Positions 33,184 to 46,338 of a stretch of DNA of 62,000 nucleotides are shown here, piece after piece. The stretch is from NCBI GenBank assembly GCA_030141605.1, contig JAQGDQ010000165.1, positions 1-62,000 on the forward strand. The letters run 5' to 3'. The position numbers and the translations under genes were made by a program. Each line of letters opens with the position of its first letter. The stretch's first letter is position 1. The notes beneath the pieces were generated by a model, which ran no database searches, was not told the DNA's origin, and saw nothing but the letters and a program-made list of their open reading frames with translations. The stretch is from Tubiluchus corallicola. Taxonomy: Eukaryota; Priapulida; Priapulimorpha; Priapulimorphida; Tubiluchidae.

Positions 33184-33685
33184 TTGAAGGAAAAGCCAGT
33201 CTTTCAACGTTCGCGAAAAATGTTAGAAGAATTTAGTAATAAAAGTGCAATAAGCGCCTAGTGTAATTAGTAAGATCACTTTTAAGTCGCGATCACTTCA
33301 TGCTGGGGCTGAATTAATTTGACTTGAAGAAAAGAAACACACTGTCAATCATAGCCAAAAGTATAAGTTTTTTTTACAAAAAAATTAAATAGCTAATTTT
33401 GCAATATTTTTACGAGAACATTAGGTAAGCTGTAGAAGTTTGAATTAGTCTAAGCAGTGCACGCTTACGGAAAGCTTACGAAAATTCACGATGTCTCCCA
33501 GTTATCATGATTTTCAAACGAAAGGCGGCAACCATCACGCCTAAATATTTTTATTCAGAGGTAGTATATTTTAAATTTATGCTTTATAGGCAGTTTTTTG
33601 CAAATTTCTTTGTTATATTTTTCCAACTGTGAGTGGTAATAATAAAATTAACTCGACATACTGTGTGACTTGTTCTTTCCTTTAA
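33184..33685 (-). mobile_element. TTAA MITE family C, inverted copy
   Basis: Reverse-complement counterpart of 5748-6288: shared CAGAGGTAGTA, GCTTTATAG, TTTGCAAATTT and TTGTTATATTTTTC. The right end is TTCTTTCCTTTAA with TTAA at 33682-33685; the left end TGAAGGAAAAGCC has decayed TTAA. Confidence 0.55.
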
Positions 33686-33719
33686 GCTTGATTATCTGTT
33701 ATTGAATGTACAACTTAGT

Positions 33720-34010
33720 TTAAATATCAAATTTAAGCTCTTGTAGCTCTAATGTTCGCAAAGTGGGAGCAATCTTTGACTCATATTTAAACCGGACTGA
33801 GCATATAAACTCTGTCTCTAACAAATGCACGAAAATATTTGTTAGTATTAATAATATTAAAAATTCTATTCTACAATAATAGCAATTGTATTATAATTGC
33901 TATTGTTAAGTCACCACATAGACTTGTCAGCTCTTGCTTCTTTGTGAAATTGAACGAATTATTACATAATTAGTTTCTAAAATTTATTTAGCTTTTAATT
34001 TACTAATTCT
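33720..34010 (+). mobile_element. LINE RT thumb fragment
   Basis: The + strand reads VGAIFDSYLNRTEHINSVSN, matching the 'LGVxxDxxLxxxxHIxxV' motif after the RT domain of LINEs. Stops follow within 100 bases. Confidence 0.5.
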
Positions 34011-34726
34011 GTATATATATATAATCTTGTAGATTTTTTATTTTATTTTATTTTATTTTAATTTAGCACTGTATTTGTATTTTATATGGTCTAGTTACTG
34101 AAATGAAAATTAAATTTAATTGAATTTTGTGATGCGAATTATAAATTGTCTTGTATTTTCACATGTGTTCAACTGTTTGCCTGTATTTAGTAATGATGCG
34201 AATATTCACTTAAACAAAATTCAAAAGAGTTACCAGTTTTGCTAGCTAGGGTCATATCGAAGCGGGGAAAATATGACCACACATCTAACGATGATCGCAC
34301 CACACATTATCAATCTGAAACTTTTATTTGTTAAAAAAATCAGCTATATCTGCTGATGTTTGTTTGCTCCACAATTATTAATCACTAAACAACCATCGTA
34401 CATCTATAATCACCTAAATTTTAATCGCAATATGATTTTTGGACCACTAGACAATCAAGATGTAATAAAATTACAAATTTTGAAACATTTAAACAGTTAC
34501 ATACAGAACAACTTATAAACAGTCGTCGGTTACATTGTATAGAATTTTCTTTTTATTTCTGATCAAACTTTTAAACATGCTTTTATCTGATATTTTTTAC
34601 CGTACTTCTTTATTTTTTATATTCATTATTTAATATTTTTTTTACTTCTCATCACTGTTGTAAACTGTGCAAAGAAAAAATTCAATGATAAGGACTGTAT
34701 AATTAATATAAAAATAAATATTATAA
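34011..34726. other. No gene recognised
   Basis: Very AT-rich; a short TTTTA tandem at 34038-34062. Confidence 0.4.
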
Positions 34727-34995
<269 letters not shown>

Positions 34996-35670
34996 TAGCT
35001 AATTTACTGATTAAATAAATTTTAGACAATGTCTGGGAGTCAGAGTTTTAGAGTTATAAACCCCGGCCCGCTACGAACCGCCCCTTCATCGCCTTTCCGG
35101 GATCTATGACGTGGCTTCACATTCAACGCGTCTCAAGTAGATTGTTTACGCTTAGCGAAGCCATACAAACATGCTATGCGGAAGTAACTTTGTTTGTCTA
35201 GGAAAGTGGAAACAGTATCGCCTCTCGGGAAAGCGTAAACACTGGAGTTAAACCGGAAACATAATACGACCACGCTCGGTAAAATATTCATTTACAACGC
35301 CTTGCAAAAGCAAGACCATTGTATCTGTATCTATAACTTGACTTTGCTTTCACACAAAAATATAGAAAGCCCCTAGTCTAGAATGCCCCTGTCTTCCAAG
35401 TACAACAACTGCACGGTACTTTGCTGGTAAAATGTCTTCCAGTAACTTATTCTCTAAGAACAGCTGCAGTGGTAAAAAGTAAAACGGTTAATGGAATTTC
35501 TTAATGACTTGTGATGCTACAAAAAGCAGAATTGAGCAGTTTCAACGCGAAACTTGAGAAACGTTTATGAAAGTTTTTCCCTGTAAGTGCAGTTTGTTTA
35601 AATGTTCACTTTAGGGTCGTCACTTTGCATAATTCTTTGTATAGTTTTAGTGTTCTTGTACAATTTTTGT
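34996..35670. other. No gene recognised
   Basis: Less AT-rich island at 35050-35280 (CCCCGGCCCGC, CCGCCCCTTC) between two microsatellites. It may be a promoter-like or transposon segment, but no exon was supported. Confidence 0.25.
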
Positions 35671-35674
35671 ACAG

Positions 35675-36297
<623 letters not shown>

Positions 36298-36497
36298 AGC
36301 AATAGTAGTATTTTCCTTGAGCAGAAAATTGCAGACAGCAGTTGGAGAGCAAAAATCGATAGTGTGCCAGCATCGTGGGCGTCTGCTTCTTTTTAAGAAC
36401 GATAGAACAATCAGGTAAGAACGACTCGCGGAAAAATATTATTGATAAATCAGGAACTGTACTTGTTCGCTAATTTACTTTGTTTGCTCTCCTACAG

Positions 36498-36668
36498 ATG
36501 ACGCCTCAGGCACAGGCTCTGTTATTAATTGATAAACGCGTAGGATGTCTTATATATTTTCCTGAATTGCTTTTTAATAAGTTATTTCCTAGATGGTACC
36601 ACGCAAATAACATTATGGATGTTGAGCTTGAGCAAATCTGGCTTCAGTTTAAAGAAAGAAAGAAATAA
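36498..36668 (+). CDS. Possible 56-aa protein, gene with one short intron
   Basis: CTCCTACAG|ATGACGCCT places an ATG exactly at an acceptor. A GTAAGA donor lies 83 bases upstream (exon end 36414), and AATAAA lies at 36722-36727, 54 bases after the TAA. The product is MTPQAQALLLIDKRVGCLIY at its start and WLQFKERKK at its end, with a short hydrophobic middle. No family was recognised. The upstream exon abuts the AGT repeat and would be untranslated. The splice and poly(A) signals are suggestive but could arise by chance. Confidence 0.3.
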   Translation: MTPQAQALLLIDKRVGCLIYFPELLFNKLFPRWYHANNIMDVELEQIWLQFKERKK

Positions 36669-36835
36669 TAGGTCTCATTTATTGGTATCATAATCAGCAA
36701 CATTTTTTCATAAAATACGAAAATAAAAGTTACAGCAAAAAATGTTATCTTTTTAAACTTTTTATTAAGCAATATAACTTTTTAAATACAAGATAATAAT
36801 TAGATGTTATTCTCTTTACTTGATGCTTGTTTACT

Positions 36836-37130
36836 AGTTTGTCAGTCAGTCAGTCACTAGTCAGTCAGTCAGTCAGTCAGTCAGTCAGTCAGTCAGTCAG
36901 TCAGTCAGTCAATCAGTCAGTCAGTCAGTCAGTCAGTCAGTCAGTCAGTCAGTCAGTCAGTCAATCAGTCAGTCAGTCAGTCAGTCAGTCAGTCAGTCAG
37001 TCAGTCAGTCAGTCAGTCAGTCAGTCAGTCAGTCAGTCAGTCAGTCAGTCAGTCAGTCAGTCAATCAGTCAGTCAGTCAGTTAATCAGCCAGCCGGTCAG
37101 TCAGTCAGTCAGTCAGTTAATCAGCCAGCG
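36836..37130. repeat. (TCAG)n tetranucleotide microsatellite
   Basis: Nearly 300 bases of TCAG with a few AATC and ACTA interruptions. The Ser-Gln-Val ORF is an artefact of the repeat. Confidence 0.95.
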
Positions 37131-37349
37131 TAACCATATTGTTCAAGTATCAATATATTTGCTCTTTGTTTGTGTTATATTGTCTGCGTTTGTGCGCCTG
37201 ACTACCTACTGCCTACTGTTTGGTTAAAACTATTAATATTGTCACAATTTGGTCCTGCAAATTCTCAGTACAGATTATTTTTCTGAGTTATACTAGTTTA
37301 AGTAAATCGCCAGTAAAATCAGTTCTAAATTCTACAAAAATTCTGCACA

Positions 37350-37745
37350 ATAAGCCTTTTCACGGTTTCGTTGAGCGCACGCGCAGTTGCTTAGGCCAAA
37401 GGTCAAGTGTGCCACAGCAACGTGTCTTAACTACAACTGTCACGTGACGTGTGGGTAAAGCATAACCTAATGCCACATCAGTTCATGACTTCAGTTATTT
37501 TACGCAGACTTTACTTAAATATGCATTAGTCTGTGCGTAGAGTGATTTAATAGCAGCATTTTGCTCGGGAACAAGAAAAACATGAACTAGGTAAGGTTCT
37601 AGCTAGCTGTTAAAACTGTTACTATTACAACAGTATGGGCTACGAGGCGTTGCCAAGTGTACACAAATGCGTTGTCTGGTACACTTAACCTTTGACCTTC
37701 AACACGATCATCAACAATCGCTGGAACTATGAAAACACTTTTTCT
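37350..37745 (+). mobile_element. TA MITE (ATAAGCCTTTTC family), copy 2
   Basis: Left end ATAAGCCTTTTCACGG intact; right end decayed (GAAAACACTTTTT). The body matches 28330-28697 along its length. Confidence 0.65.
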
Positions 37746-38019
37746 ACTAATTTTTTCTTGAGTTATACTGGTTTAAGTAATTCGCCAATAAAATCAATTC
37801 TAAATATTACAAAAAGTTTGCACAGTTTACGTAGCTGGCTGAAGAGGTTTTAATTTTTAAACACGCGATAGAGCTCTACTTGCTGAGTCATTATATTCTT
37901 TTCAGTTTCAATTTTGACTAAATTTATTTTAGAATCAAAGATGCTGCACCAACTTAAAAAATCTAACTTGTCCGGAAGGAAAAATGACTTAAGAACTTAA
38001 TATGATAGTGGAGGCCTAG

Positions 38020-38603
38020 ATTCATCTAACCGGATGATTTTTCATATCCTGCCGCATTTTGAAATACGGTCAAAAGTATGCATTTTAACAGCTATAGTTT
38101 CTGGTAATTGAATAGTAGATTAAAAACTTAATAACGGGCGAGCCTAAGCAGTGAACACGCAATAACTGAACATAATTTTTAACAGTTCATCATTCCGTGG
38201 GCGTGTTGCACGTCTTTGAGAAAGAGGAAATTGAAGTACAGTGCTACCGTGCAACATTCAGTTTGATACACAAAAACGCAAGTTATGTATTTAAAATTTC
38301 AAGTTTATCCCTGTGCTCACGCATGAGAGCTCGAACGTGTGCACTACGTCACAACAAAACATCTCTGAAGTGAGAGGTACAGCACTTGTTTTTGTGCAAC
38401 GCGTTTCCGAGATGTAGGCGCTAGTGCTCGTCTAACTACGGAAAGGCGAAATGCATGTAACAGCGAAGAACTAGCTGCGCGAATGAGAAATTGTGTTTCT
38501 GTGGTAATAATTCTTTCACGTCAGTCATTCTTGAAAAAACAGTAAGTTCCTTAGAATAGATTGTTTTGTGCTGTAGCTTAAGAATGGATCCGGTTTCCTT
38601 TAA
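38020..38603 (+). mobile_element. TTAA MITE family A, copy
   Basis: The left part CGGATGATTTTTCATATCCTG and the right end GGATCCGGTTTCCTTTAA (TTAA 38600-38603) match the copy at 17580-18201. The left TTAA is mutated (CTAA). Confidence 0.6.
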
Positions 38604-39230
38604 TGAAAATGATGCCAAAAATTCCTTCGCGATGTTCCCCCTTCAGCATTTTGCTGCATATCAAAATAATTACGTATCAAATGTCAAAGGACGGAGACTG
38701 GATGATTTCAGGATATGACGTAATCTCAGTTAATGGACAGGCGGTATAGTTTAGTTTTCAGATTTTCGTTTGCTGGGTTTTTACCATCATCAGGCAACGG
38801 TGTTTTTTTACGTAAACTCAGTTCATCAAGCCTCAATACCTTTCACTTTCACAAATGTCAATATGGTCTGTTTTGCATTTCGTGAAGTTTTTTTGCGTTA
38901 GAAGATGTCCTACGTGCATTTTTGTGGTTTGGTGATATTTATGCAAAACTTCAGTTACTTGTCTATAAATCAGTGTTATTATCAGTTACTCATGTTTTTA
39001 ATCTATTTCATTCACAATATTTTGGTGATTTGCGTTGCATTTTATCGTCTTGAAATTAATTACGTTCAAATTATATTTTTTATTTTTTTTTGCATTTTTT
39101 GGGGGGATGCGTTTTAGGGGGTGCAGATTAGATAAAATCGATATATCTGATTTTCATTGCACCCATTTATGCTGTCTGCGTATACTTTGTTCTTTTTTTG
39201 CAGCTATTTCTGTTGATTTTTTCCCCACAG
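38604..39230. other. No gene recognised
   Basis: AT-rich with long T runs before the acceptor at 39230. No upstream exon was identified. Confidence 0.3.
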
Positions 39231-39431
39231 GTGGAAAACGCATCCGGATGCTACATAAACGCCACTTTGTCCAGTAAAGTAAAATATCTGTTCACATCAT
39301 GTTATTACGAAAAAAGATCATATCAATGGAAATTCCCACGTTTTTGTTGTTCGTCTTTCATTAGCATTTTCTCTGAAAGTCAGACTGGTTCTCATTCACA
39401 GGGAATTTCCTACAAAAGGATTTTCCCGTAA
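39231..39431 (+). CDS. Possible terminal exon, Cys-rich secreted-type
   Basis: The acceptor TTTTCCCCACAG|GTG opens a 66-codon phase-0 frame with SGCYIN, TSCYYEKRSYQWKFPRFCC and a stop at 39429-39431. AATAAA lies at 39546-39551. The WKFPRFCC end recalls FKYPRFCYC of the two cytokine-like genes. However, the intron phase differs (0 versus 2), the middle Cys spacing is unlike, and about 25 extra residues follow. It could be a diverged relative or a chance open frame. No upstream exons were found. Confidence 0.25.
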   Translation: MENASGCYINATLSSKVKYLFTSCYYEKRSYQWKFPRFCCSSFISIFSESQTGSHSQGISYKRIFP

Positions 39432-39551
39432 GATTTCATATTTTGTTGACTTATGGTGTGGCTCTAGTGTGAGGATATTGACCCGTTTCCACCTGGGCTA
39501 ATTCTAATTCCCGATTCAAAAATGTTTTTTTATTCACCTCGGTTAAATAAA

Positions 39552-41723
39552 CTCAAATGTAGGCAAGTGGTGTAGCAGGTGTTGCTGTAGCGCGGCTGCT
39601 GCTGCTGCTGCCGCCGCCGCTGCAGCTACTACTGCCTCTGCTATTCCCGATTCGTAGTCGCATTTACCAATTACCTTTGCTAGGTCGTAGATTTTTTTTT
39701 AGTTTTTCGGTTATTTTGTCTGTAAGGTATGCATTGTCACTAATAGATCGCGGTTGCATTGTTGTGTGATTGCATCAGCTAGTAGTTTAGTGTTGTGAAG
39801 CAGGACCGCATAGCTGCGATATTATGAAAGCTTTTGTTTAATTTGTTAGTGTGTAATAACAGCTGCTGTTTATTTCAAAGCATTAAATTGTGATCTTAAT
39901 GAGTCTTACATGACCGACATTAGAGATATTATAATCGTCGTTTATTGATGCTTTGATGTCTTCGCTTAAGGTTTAATTTCATATGTAATTAAGACTCATA
40001 TTCACTTATGAGGCAAGGGCACTGTTAGTGGGAGTTGCAGTGACTATTTTATTATTTGCGGATCCTATAGGAGAATCCAACGCTGATTTTTTTGCGTTTA
40101 ATTTGTTATGATAGGCATCGATTACAGAGTAGATACCTGGAGTAGATTTCTTGGAGGTGGTGAACGGCCAAAGGGTCAAAAACTGGACATCGGTCAGTTT
40201 TTCGATTGCCATTCAACTCTTCTTAGGGTTTTGAGTTAAATTCGATTTTTTGAGGTATTGCATGGTGGATGTGTAGTGCGTGGGCTTTAAAAAGCTGGGA
40301 TTCTTTAAGGGCCCGATATAGGAGCCAGACGGTATAACAATGAATAACCTTAAAACTATTGTAAATGAAGTCACGAATCTTTCAGGGAAGAAGAAGCTGG
40401 GGGCAGGGGCGTCAGATCATTGTAAAAATGGGATTATTTAAGTTCCAGAGACACGAACTAAAATGCGAAAATTAGGGCGTTCACTTTTAATTCATGTTAA
40501 CTTGCAACGCAGAGGGTTAGACACCCCAGGAGAACACCTAGGGTAGGACCTTGAAAGCATTGTGGTAAATGGTGACCTCACTTGGTATCGGTCAGCTTTT
40601 CGATTGCGGTTCAAATCCTCCTGTTTGTGCTCGAACTGGAATTTTGTTTAAGGTTCGAAGTGAAACCGAGTCAGGAGCCCAAATGTAAAAATTAAGGCAA
40701 ACCGTGAAAATTAAGGCAAACCGCACTGGACCAGGTACAGTCAAGTGATAATAACGAGCATTGTGCACACTGGTTACCCACACTTGAACGTAATTATCTA
40801 CAAGTACTGACATGAGCTAAGCACACCCGACCAGGTACAGCCAGGTGTAAACATGGTCACGGCGTTACGCTCGCGGATTTGGATCTAAATTCGTTCAGTT
40901 TTGTTTTTCTTACTAATTTTTCTATGGTAAATAAACGAACAGTTATTAAAGAAAGTTTGGGACAGAATGTATACAGGTTAAACTAGATTAGACTGGAATT
41001 GATTAGATTGATTATGATTAATTGTTTGATAAAGTATATCTCTTGCTGAGTCAATCTTAATATCAATACGTGTGAAAACAATACTCAATTCTACTCAGTT
41101 TCATTTTATGGACGACTCCAGGATTGGCTACAAACGTAGCAGTGTTTCATAGGTTGTGCTATTTTAATAAACACTTAACTTTGTTTATTTTGGGTACCCG
41201 CACCCAACACTGTACGTGCGAATCACGCACAGGTCAACACAAATTAAAATTGTTTTCAAAATGGCGTAACTACTTCACTAATTCCAGTTTGCACGCCAAT
41301 AGGTTGTTTCGATTACAACACTTAACGAAGACGCAATTGACCTATGATGGAGTGCTACACTTTTCCGTGCTCAACGTTTCACCTTGGAAAGGCAATTTGT
41401 TCAAGATAAAAAATGCGAGTCGAGTACAAATATTTAGTTTTTAAATTAGGCGGATTTGTGAGAAAAAATACAGTGACTGCTGTGCAGTTGTCTGTCCAGG
41501 GAAATAAACGTTTATGGAATAATCATAATTATACGTTTGCTAAATATTATTTGCAATTTTTCACGTGAGGTTTAAAAGATCGCGTTATTTTTTGAAAAAT
41601 TGTGACTAATAATTTTGAAGTGACATGGTACATTTTTCACAGTTCTTTCTGAACAAGGCCAGTAGCTACCTCTTGCAAGGAGAGAGGGGATAAGGGGTCT
41701 GGCGCATAGAAAGATGGACATAT
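39552..41723. other. No gene supported; GCT repeat and small ORFs
   Basis: A CTGCTGCTGCCGCCGCCGCTG patch lies at 39597-39640. A - strand ORF at 40212-40006 (MAIEKLTDVQFLTLWPF start, Ser/Thr/Lys-rich) has coding-like composition but no family match or splice context. A duplicated AAATTAAGGCAAACCG phrase is at 40688-40722. Confidence 0.3.
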
Positions 41724-42183
41724 TCAATTCAATTCAAATTTTTATTTCGGTAACTAAAGTCATATAAAATACAGATACAGTACTTATATGAAATAAAATA
41801 CAATATAGACATATACAGGGCTAGTAAACTAAGATCCAAATACATTTTAGAGACTAATTATGTAATAATTCGTTTCATTTCACAAAAAAGCAACAGTTGA
41901 CAAGTTTATGTGGGGAGTTAGTAATAGCAGTTATAATACTATTGCCAGTGTACAGTAGTAACCTATTTCGAACCCTATAATATGATATACGTATATGACT
42001 AAAACGGAGTAGAGATGGGTTTACACACATGCTGTAAGCACTACAGTCGTACTTTAAGCAAAACAGTTTTCTGATACCATTGTTGTATGCAATACGCAGT
42101 CTATTTATCACACCATTACTATAATTAGTCCATAAAGAGATACAGTATAGTGTAACTCTTAAACAGTATGATTTTAACACCAT
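41724..42183 (-). mobile_element. LINE ORF2 C-terminal fragment
   Basis: The - strand ORF 42183-41875 reads LKSYCLRVTLYCISLWTNYS, then INRLRIAYNNGIRKLF and SAYSMCVNP. This matches the 'SYCxxLYxxxLW...LxxAYNxxxRxLLxLxxxxSAS' region C-terminal to RT in CR1/L2-like LINEs. The 3' tail runs to about 41724 (TTCAATTCAATTCAAATTTT). Confidence 0.7.
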
Positions 42184-42710
42184 CTGAACACAGGAAACTT
42201 TCTTAGTAAAGAGTTAATCTGTATATACAAAGACTAGTGAGGACAGGTAAATCGAATACATTCCAAGAGAAAGTAGAATGTTTGTAATTAATATGCTAGC
42301 GATAGGAAACTGTTATGTAACAGCTAAACAATTTCCTGGCAAGGAAAGCTACAGATAAGCAGCCCGAGGAAAAACACTGGATTTATAAGCCAGTCGTTCG
42401 GGAACGTATAGGGTAAAAATATTAGTGAAATGAGTTTACAAGCGAGCAGCAACCAGTGTCGAGAATTTCTAAAAGTCAGTGGCGGTGGCTGATTATTATA
42501 AAGGGTTCTCTGGAGCACAACAGGAATTTCGTCCATTATTAACTATAATCCTTTAAGATAAGATGGCAGGGGGGGGTCTTTATCCACGTATAGATGAGTA
42601 AACGTACTCTTATGACGAAAAAAAGCCAGTGGTATATGATAGATTATAGTCAATCAACAGTACAGATGGTTTGGCAGTTTTTCTGGCGGTAATCTACCCA
42701 GTTACTGACG

Positions 42711-42822
42711 AGGGGCCGGTTCCGAAAAGCCGCCACTAAGTTAACGACGTCGTTATTACATTCACTTAACGATTAATAACGACGTTCGTTAATTTAGTGA
42801 CGACTGTGTGAAACCGGGCCCT
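42711..42822. mobile_element. 112-bp foldback MITE
   Basis: AGGGGCCGGTTCCG... at 42711 pairs with ...AACCGGGCCCT at 42822. Almost the whole element is an imperfect palindrome: CCACTAAGTTAACGACGTCG pairs with the CGACGTTCGTTAATTTAGTG region (one arm CGACGTCGTTAT, the other ATAACGACGTTCG). Confidence 0.65.
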
Positions 42823-43041
42823 GGTTCGGCGTTGCGTCAGTCGCTAAGAGCACACATTAACCAGTCAGCTAATCAACGCTGTTTGTTTAGTTCGTATTGA
42901 TATAAAATTCCGCAGTTAAGGATGATTGAAACAAAGCCTGGTCGTGTTGATTTGGGTAATAAAGCGTTTTGTTGTTTTAACTATAGGCTCCAGCGAGAGT
43001 GCGAATTCCAGGGATTCCCTTTAATATTCTCCCACGTCGAC

Positions 43042-43113
43042 GAGGGGCATAGCTCAATGGTAGCGTGCTCGCTTTTCATGAGGAAGGTCGGGGGTTCAAT
43101 TCCCGACCGAATC
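43042..43113 (+). pseudogene. tRNA-like sequence (SINE head or tRNA pseudogene)
   Basis: A box TAGCTCAATGGTAGCG and B box GGTTCAATTCC are well spaced for pol III, and a 7-bp GGTCGGG/CCCGACC T-arm-like stem is present. However, the first seven bases do not pair with the 3' end, the anticodon stem is poor and the T loop has nine bases. A functional tRNA is therefore unlikely. Confidence 0.5.
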
Positions 43114-43789
43114 ACATCAAAGATTAAAAACAATACCGCTGGTTCTTCGACCAAGCAGGCGGGTTCATCGAAATAACAAGTGGATAATAAATAAAGTATA
43201 CAGATAAATAAAAATTAACTAAAACAAATTTCATTATTTAGCTATCATTAGCAGGCGTTAAATATCACTACCTATCAGCTTACATGATAAAGCATCTCAG
43301 CTTCACTAAGGGTTTCAAATTTCCCCAACCCCAGCACAGCATCGTACGAACTAGAGCTGAGACTGAAATCTGAGCCTGTTAACTTATTCAGTTGCCGGGC
43401 AACCACGTATCAGTCTCTCATTTGTACGGTATCACAGACTCTCTTGACCGTCGAAAATCTAATACATGCGTAATATCACGTATCGTAAATACGCCTGGTC
43501 ATGTAGAATAATTGAGCGTGCATTGTGTGCATGCACGCACTCACACACATAGTACACAGCCGAATGATTTGTTAATTAAGAACTACCGGCGCAATTGTAG
43601 CTTACGAATCAAATCTTTACACTGTCATTATCGGCACCGGTTTGTTGCAAACATAAAAATTCACTAATAACTAATACAAATTCCTCCAGCTAGGATGTTG
43701 AATAAGATAAAATTGGACTCGTATTCATCATTCGCACACTCGTTTAAAAATAGTTTGGTTTTTATTAATTATTGACATTGCCTACCCTA
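43114..43789. other. No gene recognised
   Basis: May hold the tail of the tRNA-like element; no exon seen. Confidence 0.3.
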
Positions 43790-44169
43790 ATAAGCCTTTT
43801 CACAATTCTAGCGATTAATGATGATCATGAAAAGTTCAAAGGTTAAGTGAACCAGACAACACATTTATGTACACTTGACAACGCCTCGCAGCCCTTGCTG
43901 TTGTAATAGTAACAGTTTTAACAGGCTGCTAGAACCTTACCTAGTTCATTTTTTCTTGTTCCCAAGTAAGATCCTGCTAGTAAATCACTCTATGCACAGA
44001 CTAATGCATAGTTAAGTCCACATAAAGCAACTGAAGTTACTGAACTGATGCGGCAGACGGCTTTGCTTTCCCACATGTCACGTGACGGTTGTAGTTAAAA
44101 CGCGTTGCTGTGATGCACTTAACCTTTGACCTATAGCAACCGCACAACGCATTTGGAGTGAAGACTTAT
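43790..44169 (-). mobile_element. TA MITE (ATAAGCCTTTTC family), copy 3, inverted
   Basis: ATAAGCCTTTTCACAATTC at the left; the right end GAAGACTTAT is followed by TA, and TA also precedes the left end. The body is the reverse complement of copies 1 and 2. Confidence 0.7.
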
Positions 44170-46338
44170 TAAATCACTTCTCGAGTAAGCTGGTCTGGTC
44201 TGCAACGCAATTTCAATGCACTTCAGTTTAACCATTCTAACTGAATCTAAATTAGATAAAACATAGCTTAAGTATCGCTAACACACCTTTATCTAACTTA
44301 AGCTTACCTAATTTGCACCATTCTAGTCTAATTTAATTGAAATGAAATTAGTTGTCTTGAATTTGAACAGAAACCAGTTCAATTAACATATTTCGAATCG
44401 ATTGCAGTCTTGGTTTATTTGTAGCCAATCGATTCAATTGCGACATACTTGTACGAAAAATAGTAGTTTAAACACTTAACTATTTTCAACTGTTGTGTAA
44501 ATGAAAATAACGTACAATTTTCCAAAGAAAAACACTTTCCAAATCACATTAAAATAAAAATCACGTTTATTTCCAAACTCTTTCAAATTTAATATTTCAA
44601 ATCAATTATTTACAAAGTGCAAATGAAGCTCATAGTTATATAGTCGTTAATATTCGTCATTATAAGTCATCAAGCATACTTTCTGCTGCACAGTAATCAC
44701 ATTCTAACTACACTGAGAACTCACAATCAATTACTGATTTCCTTTAAAAAATCATCCACATCAAACGTTGCTATTATAAACCGAAAAACATCACCGGTTA
44801 CAAAATACAGATTTATATCATACAAAATATTTCCCCAAATAAAGCAAAACTTCTCTGGTGAAGAAATGACGTTTTTATATAGGTCGTGCAGGTTACGATG
44901 TTCTCGCGATAAACGCTGTCACATAGTTACATATACTAAAATATCACTTACATTTTATCAAACCCCATATATTTTAACCAAACTGTTTACAGTGGTATTT
45001 AAAAATTCCCAAAGACAACTCATAAAAACAAACGCATATAAACAAAACTATTGCAAACTTTACATGTGTATTTTACGCGTTGGCAATAATAATGTCGACG
45101 GAAGTTTCGAGACACAGTTCCAAAGGACATATAAAAAATTAAAATTCAAAACTGGTTTAAGACTAAGGTCAATCAATATGCACAAATGTGTTCAAGAATT
45201 TCCTCTGATGCCAAGTCAAAACACCGGCGCTGAATAAAAATGAGAAAATACGGCTGATAATAATTGCTTCCGATACCGGGCGGCGCAAAAATCCGCACTC
45301 CAAGAACTTTTCAACACCTATTTACTTTGTGATTGACGAGTTTTAAATCCGCCTCTTGAAGAGAAATTTTTCGTGTGACCTTTGACATAGACGCATACAA
45401 AGCGACGGCATACTTCTGCTGCGGTTTTCCTGATTTAACGGCATCACCTCAAGGTTATGAATTAATTTCTGTTAAAACGAGCGAGAACTGGTCAAAATGA
45501 AACAGCCGTTAACTACACAGGTGAAGAAATAACCAAGCTGCAGCACGCAGTGATTACGCCCTTTTCTCAGTATGCTGTATAGAAGTTTCAAAGTTTCTAC
45601 AGCAGTTTCAAAGTTTCTAACTAACTCGTATAAATACAAGAATGTCTGTGGGTCAGATAATACAAAAAATAAAAAATTGTAAATTACGATGAACACTTTG
45701 TGCCATTTGCGATCGTTTGATTGTTTTCAACTTCTATGGATTGTGTGTAAATGTAGTCCAGGGATTTGAAACAGTTTGGACTTATATCTTACAGATTTTT
45801 ATGTAAGATATATAACTATGTTTGTAATCAATTATTTTTTCAACTTAACTGGTAGGTGGGAGAGATTTACAACAGCAGTGAATATTCAACGTAGCTACAA
45901 AAATATAATAAAGCAATATTATCACTAACAAGTAATTAGACGGTTTAAAACCGTACAGGTGTTAAAATTTGACCAGGTGTTGGAGTGAAATAAAAATTAA
46001 ACGAGAGCAACATGTCGAAGTGGAGGCAGTAATATAAGAGGTTAAATAGCAGAAAATATATTTTATTACAAGTCGGTCGTCTTTCAAATAATTTTAAGCG
46101 GATACATTAGAGTATATTAGAGTATAGGTAGTCAGGGCGTAACCGTGTAATATATGATTACTGACACGTTAGAATTTTTCATGCTAGAAGCAATGGACTG
46201 ACAGCATTAAGGACAGTAACTTACTGTGGGCGAAAAACGCATTCCGTAAATTCCAGATATATAGGGATTGAGTAATACTACACATGAATAGATCTAATAA
46301 CAAAAGTTTTCCCTAGGAAACTGATTTCAAACTTATCA
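44170..46338. other. No gene supported
   Basis: Contains a 123-codon + strand ORF (44866-45237; Lys/Thr-rich, ends QNTGAE) without Kozak, splice or domain support. The rest is AT-rich. Confidence 0.25.

Noticed and set aside
36838-37130. CRISPR-like array
   Set aside because: The repeated unit is a simple TCAG tetranucleotide with no spacers, and the window is eukaryotic.
43042-43113. Functional tRNA gene
   Set aside because: Acceptor and anticodon stems do not pair and the T loop is too long.
44866-45237. 123-codon ORF
   Set aside because: No domain, start context or splice or poly(A) support; composition matches the surrounding AT-rich DNA.
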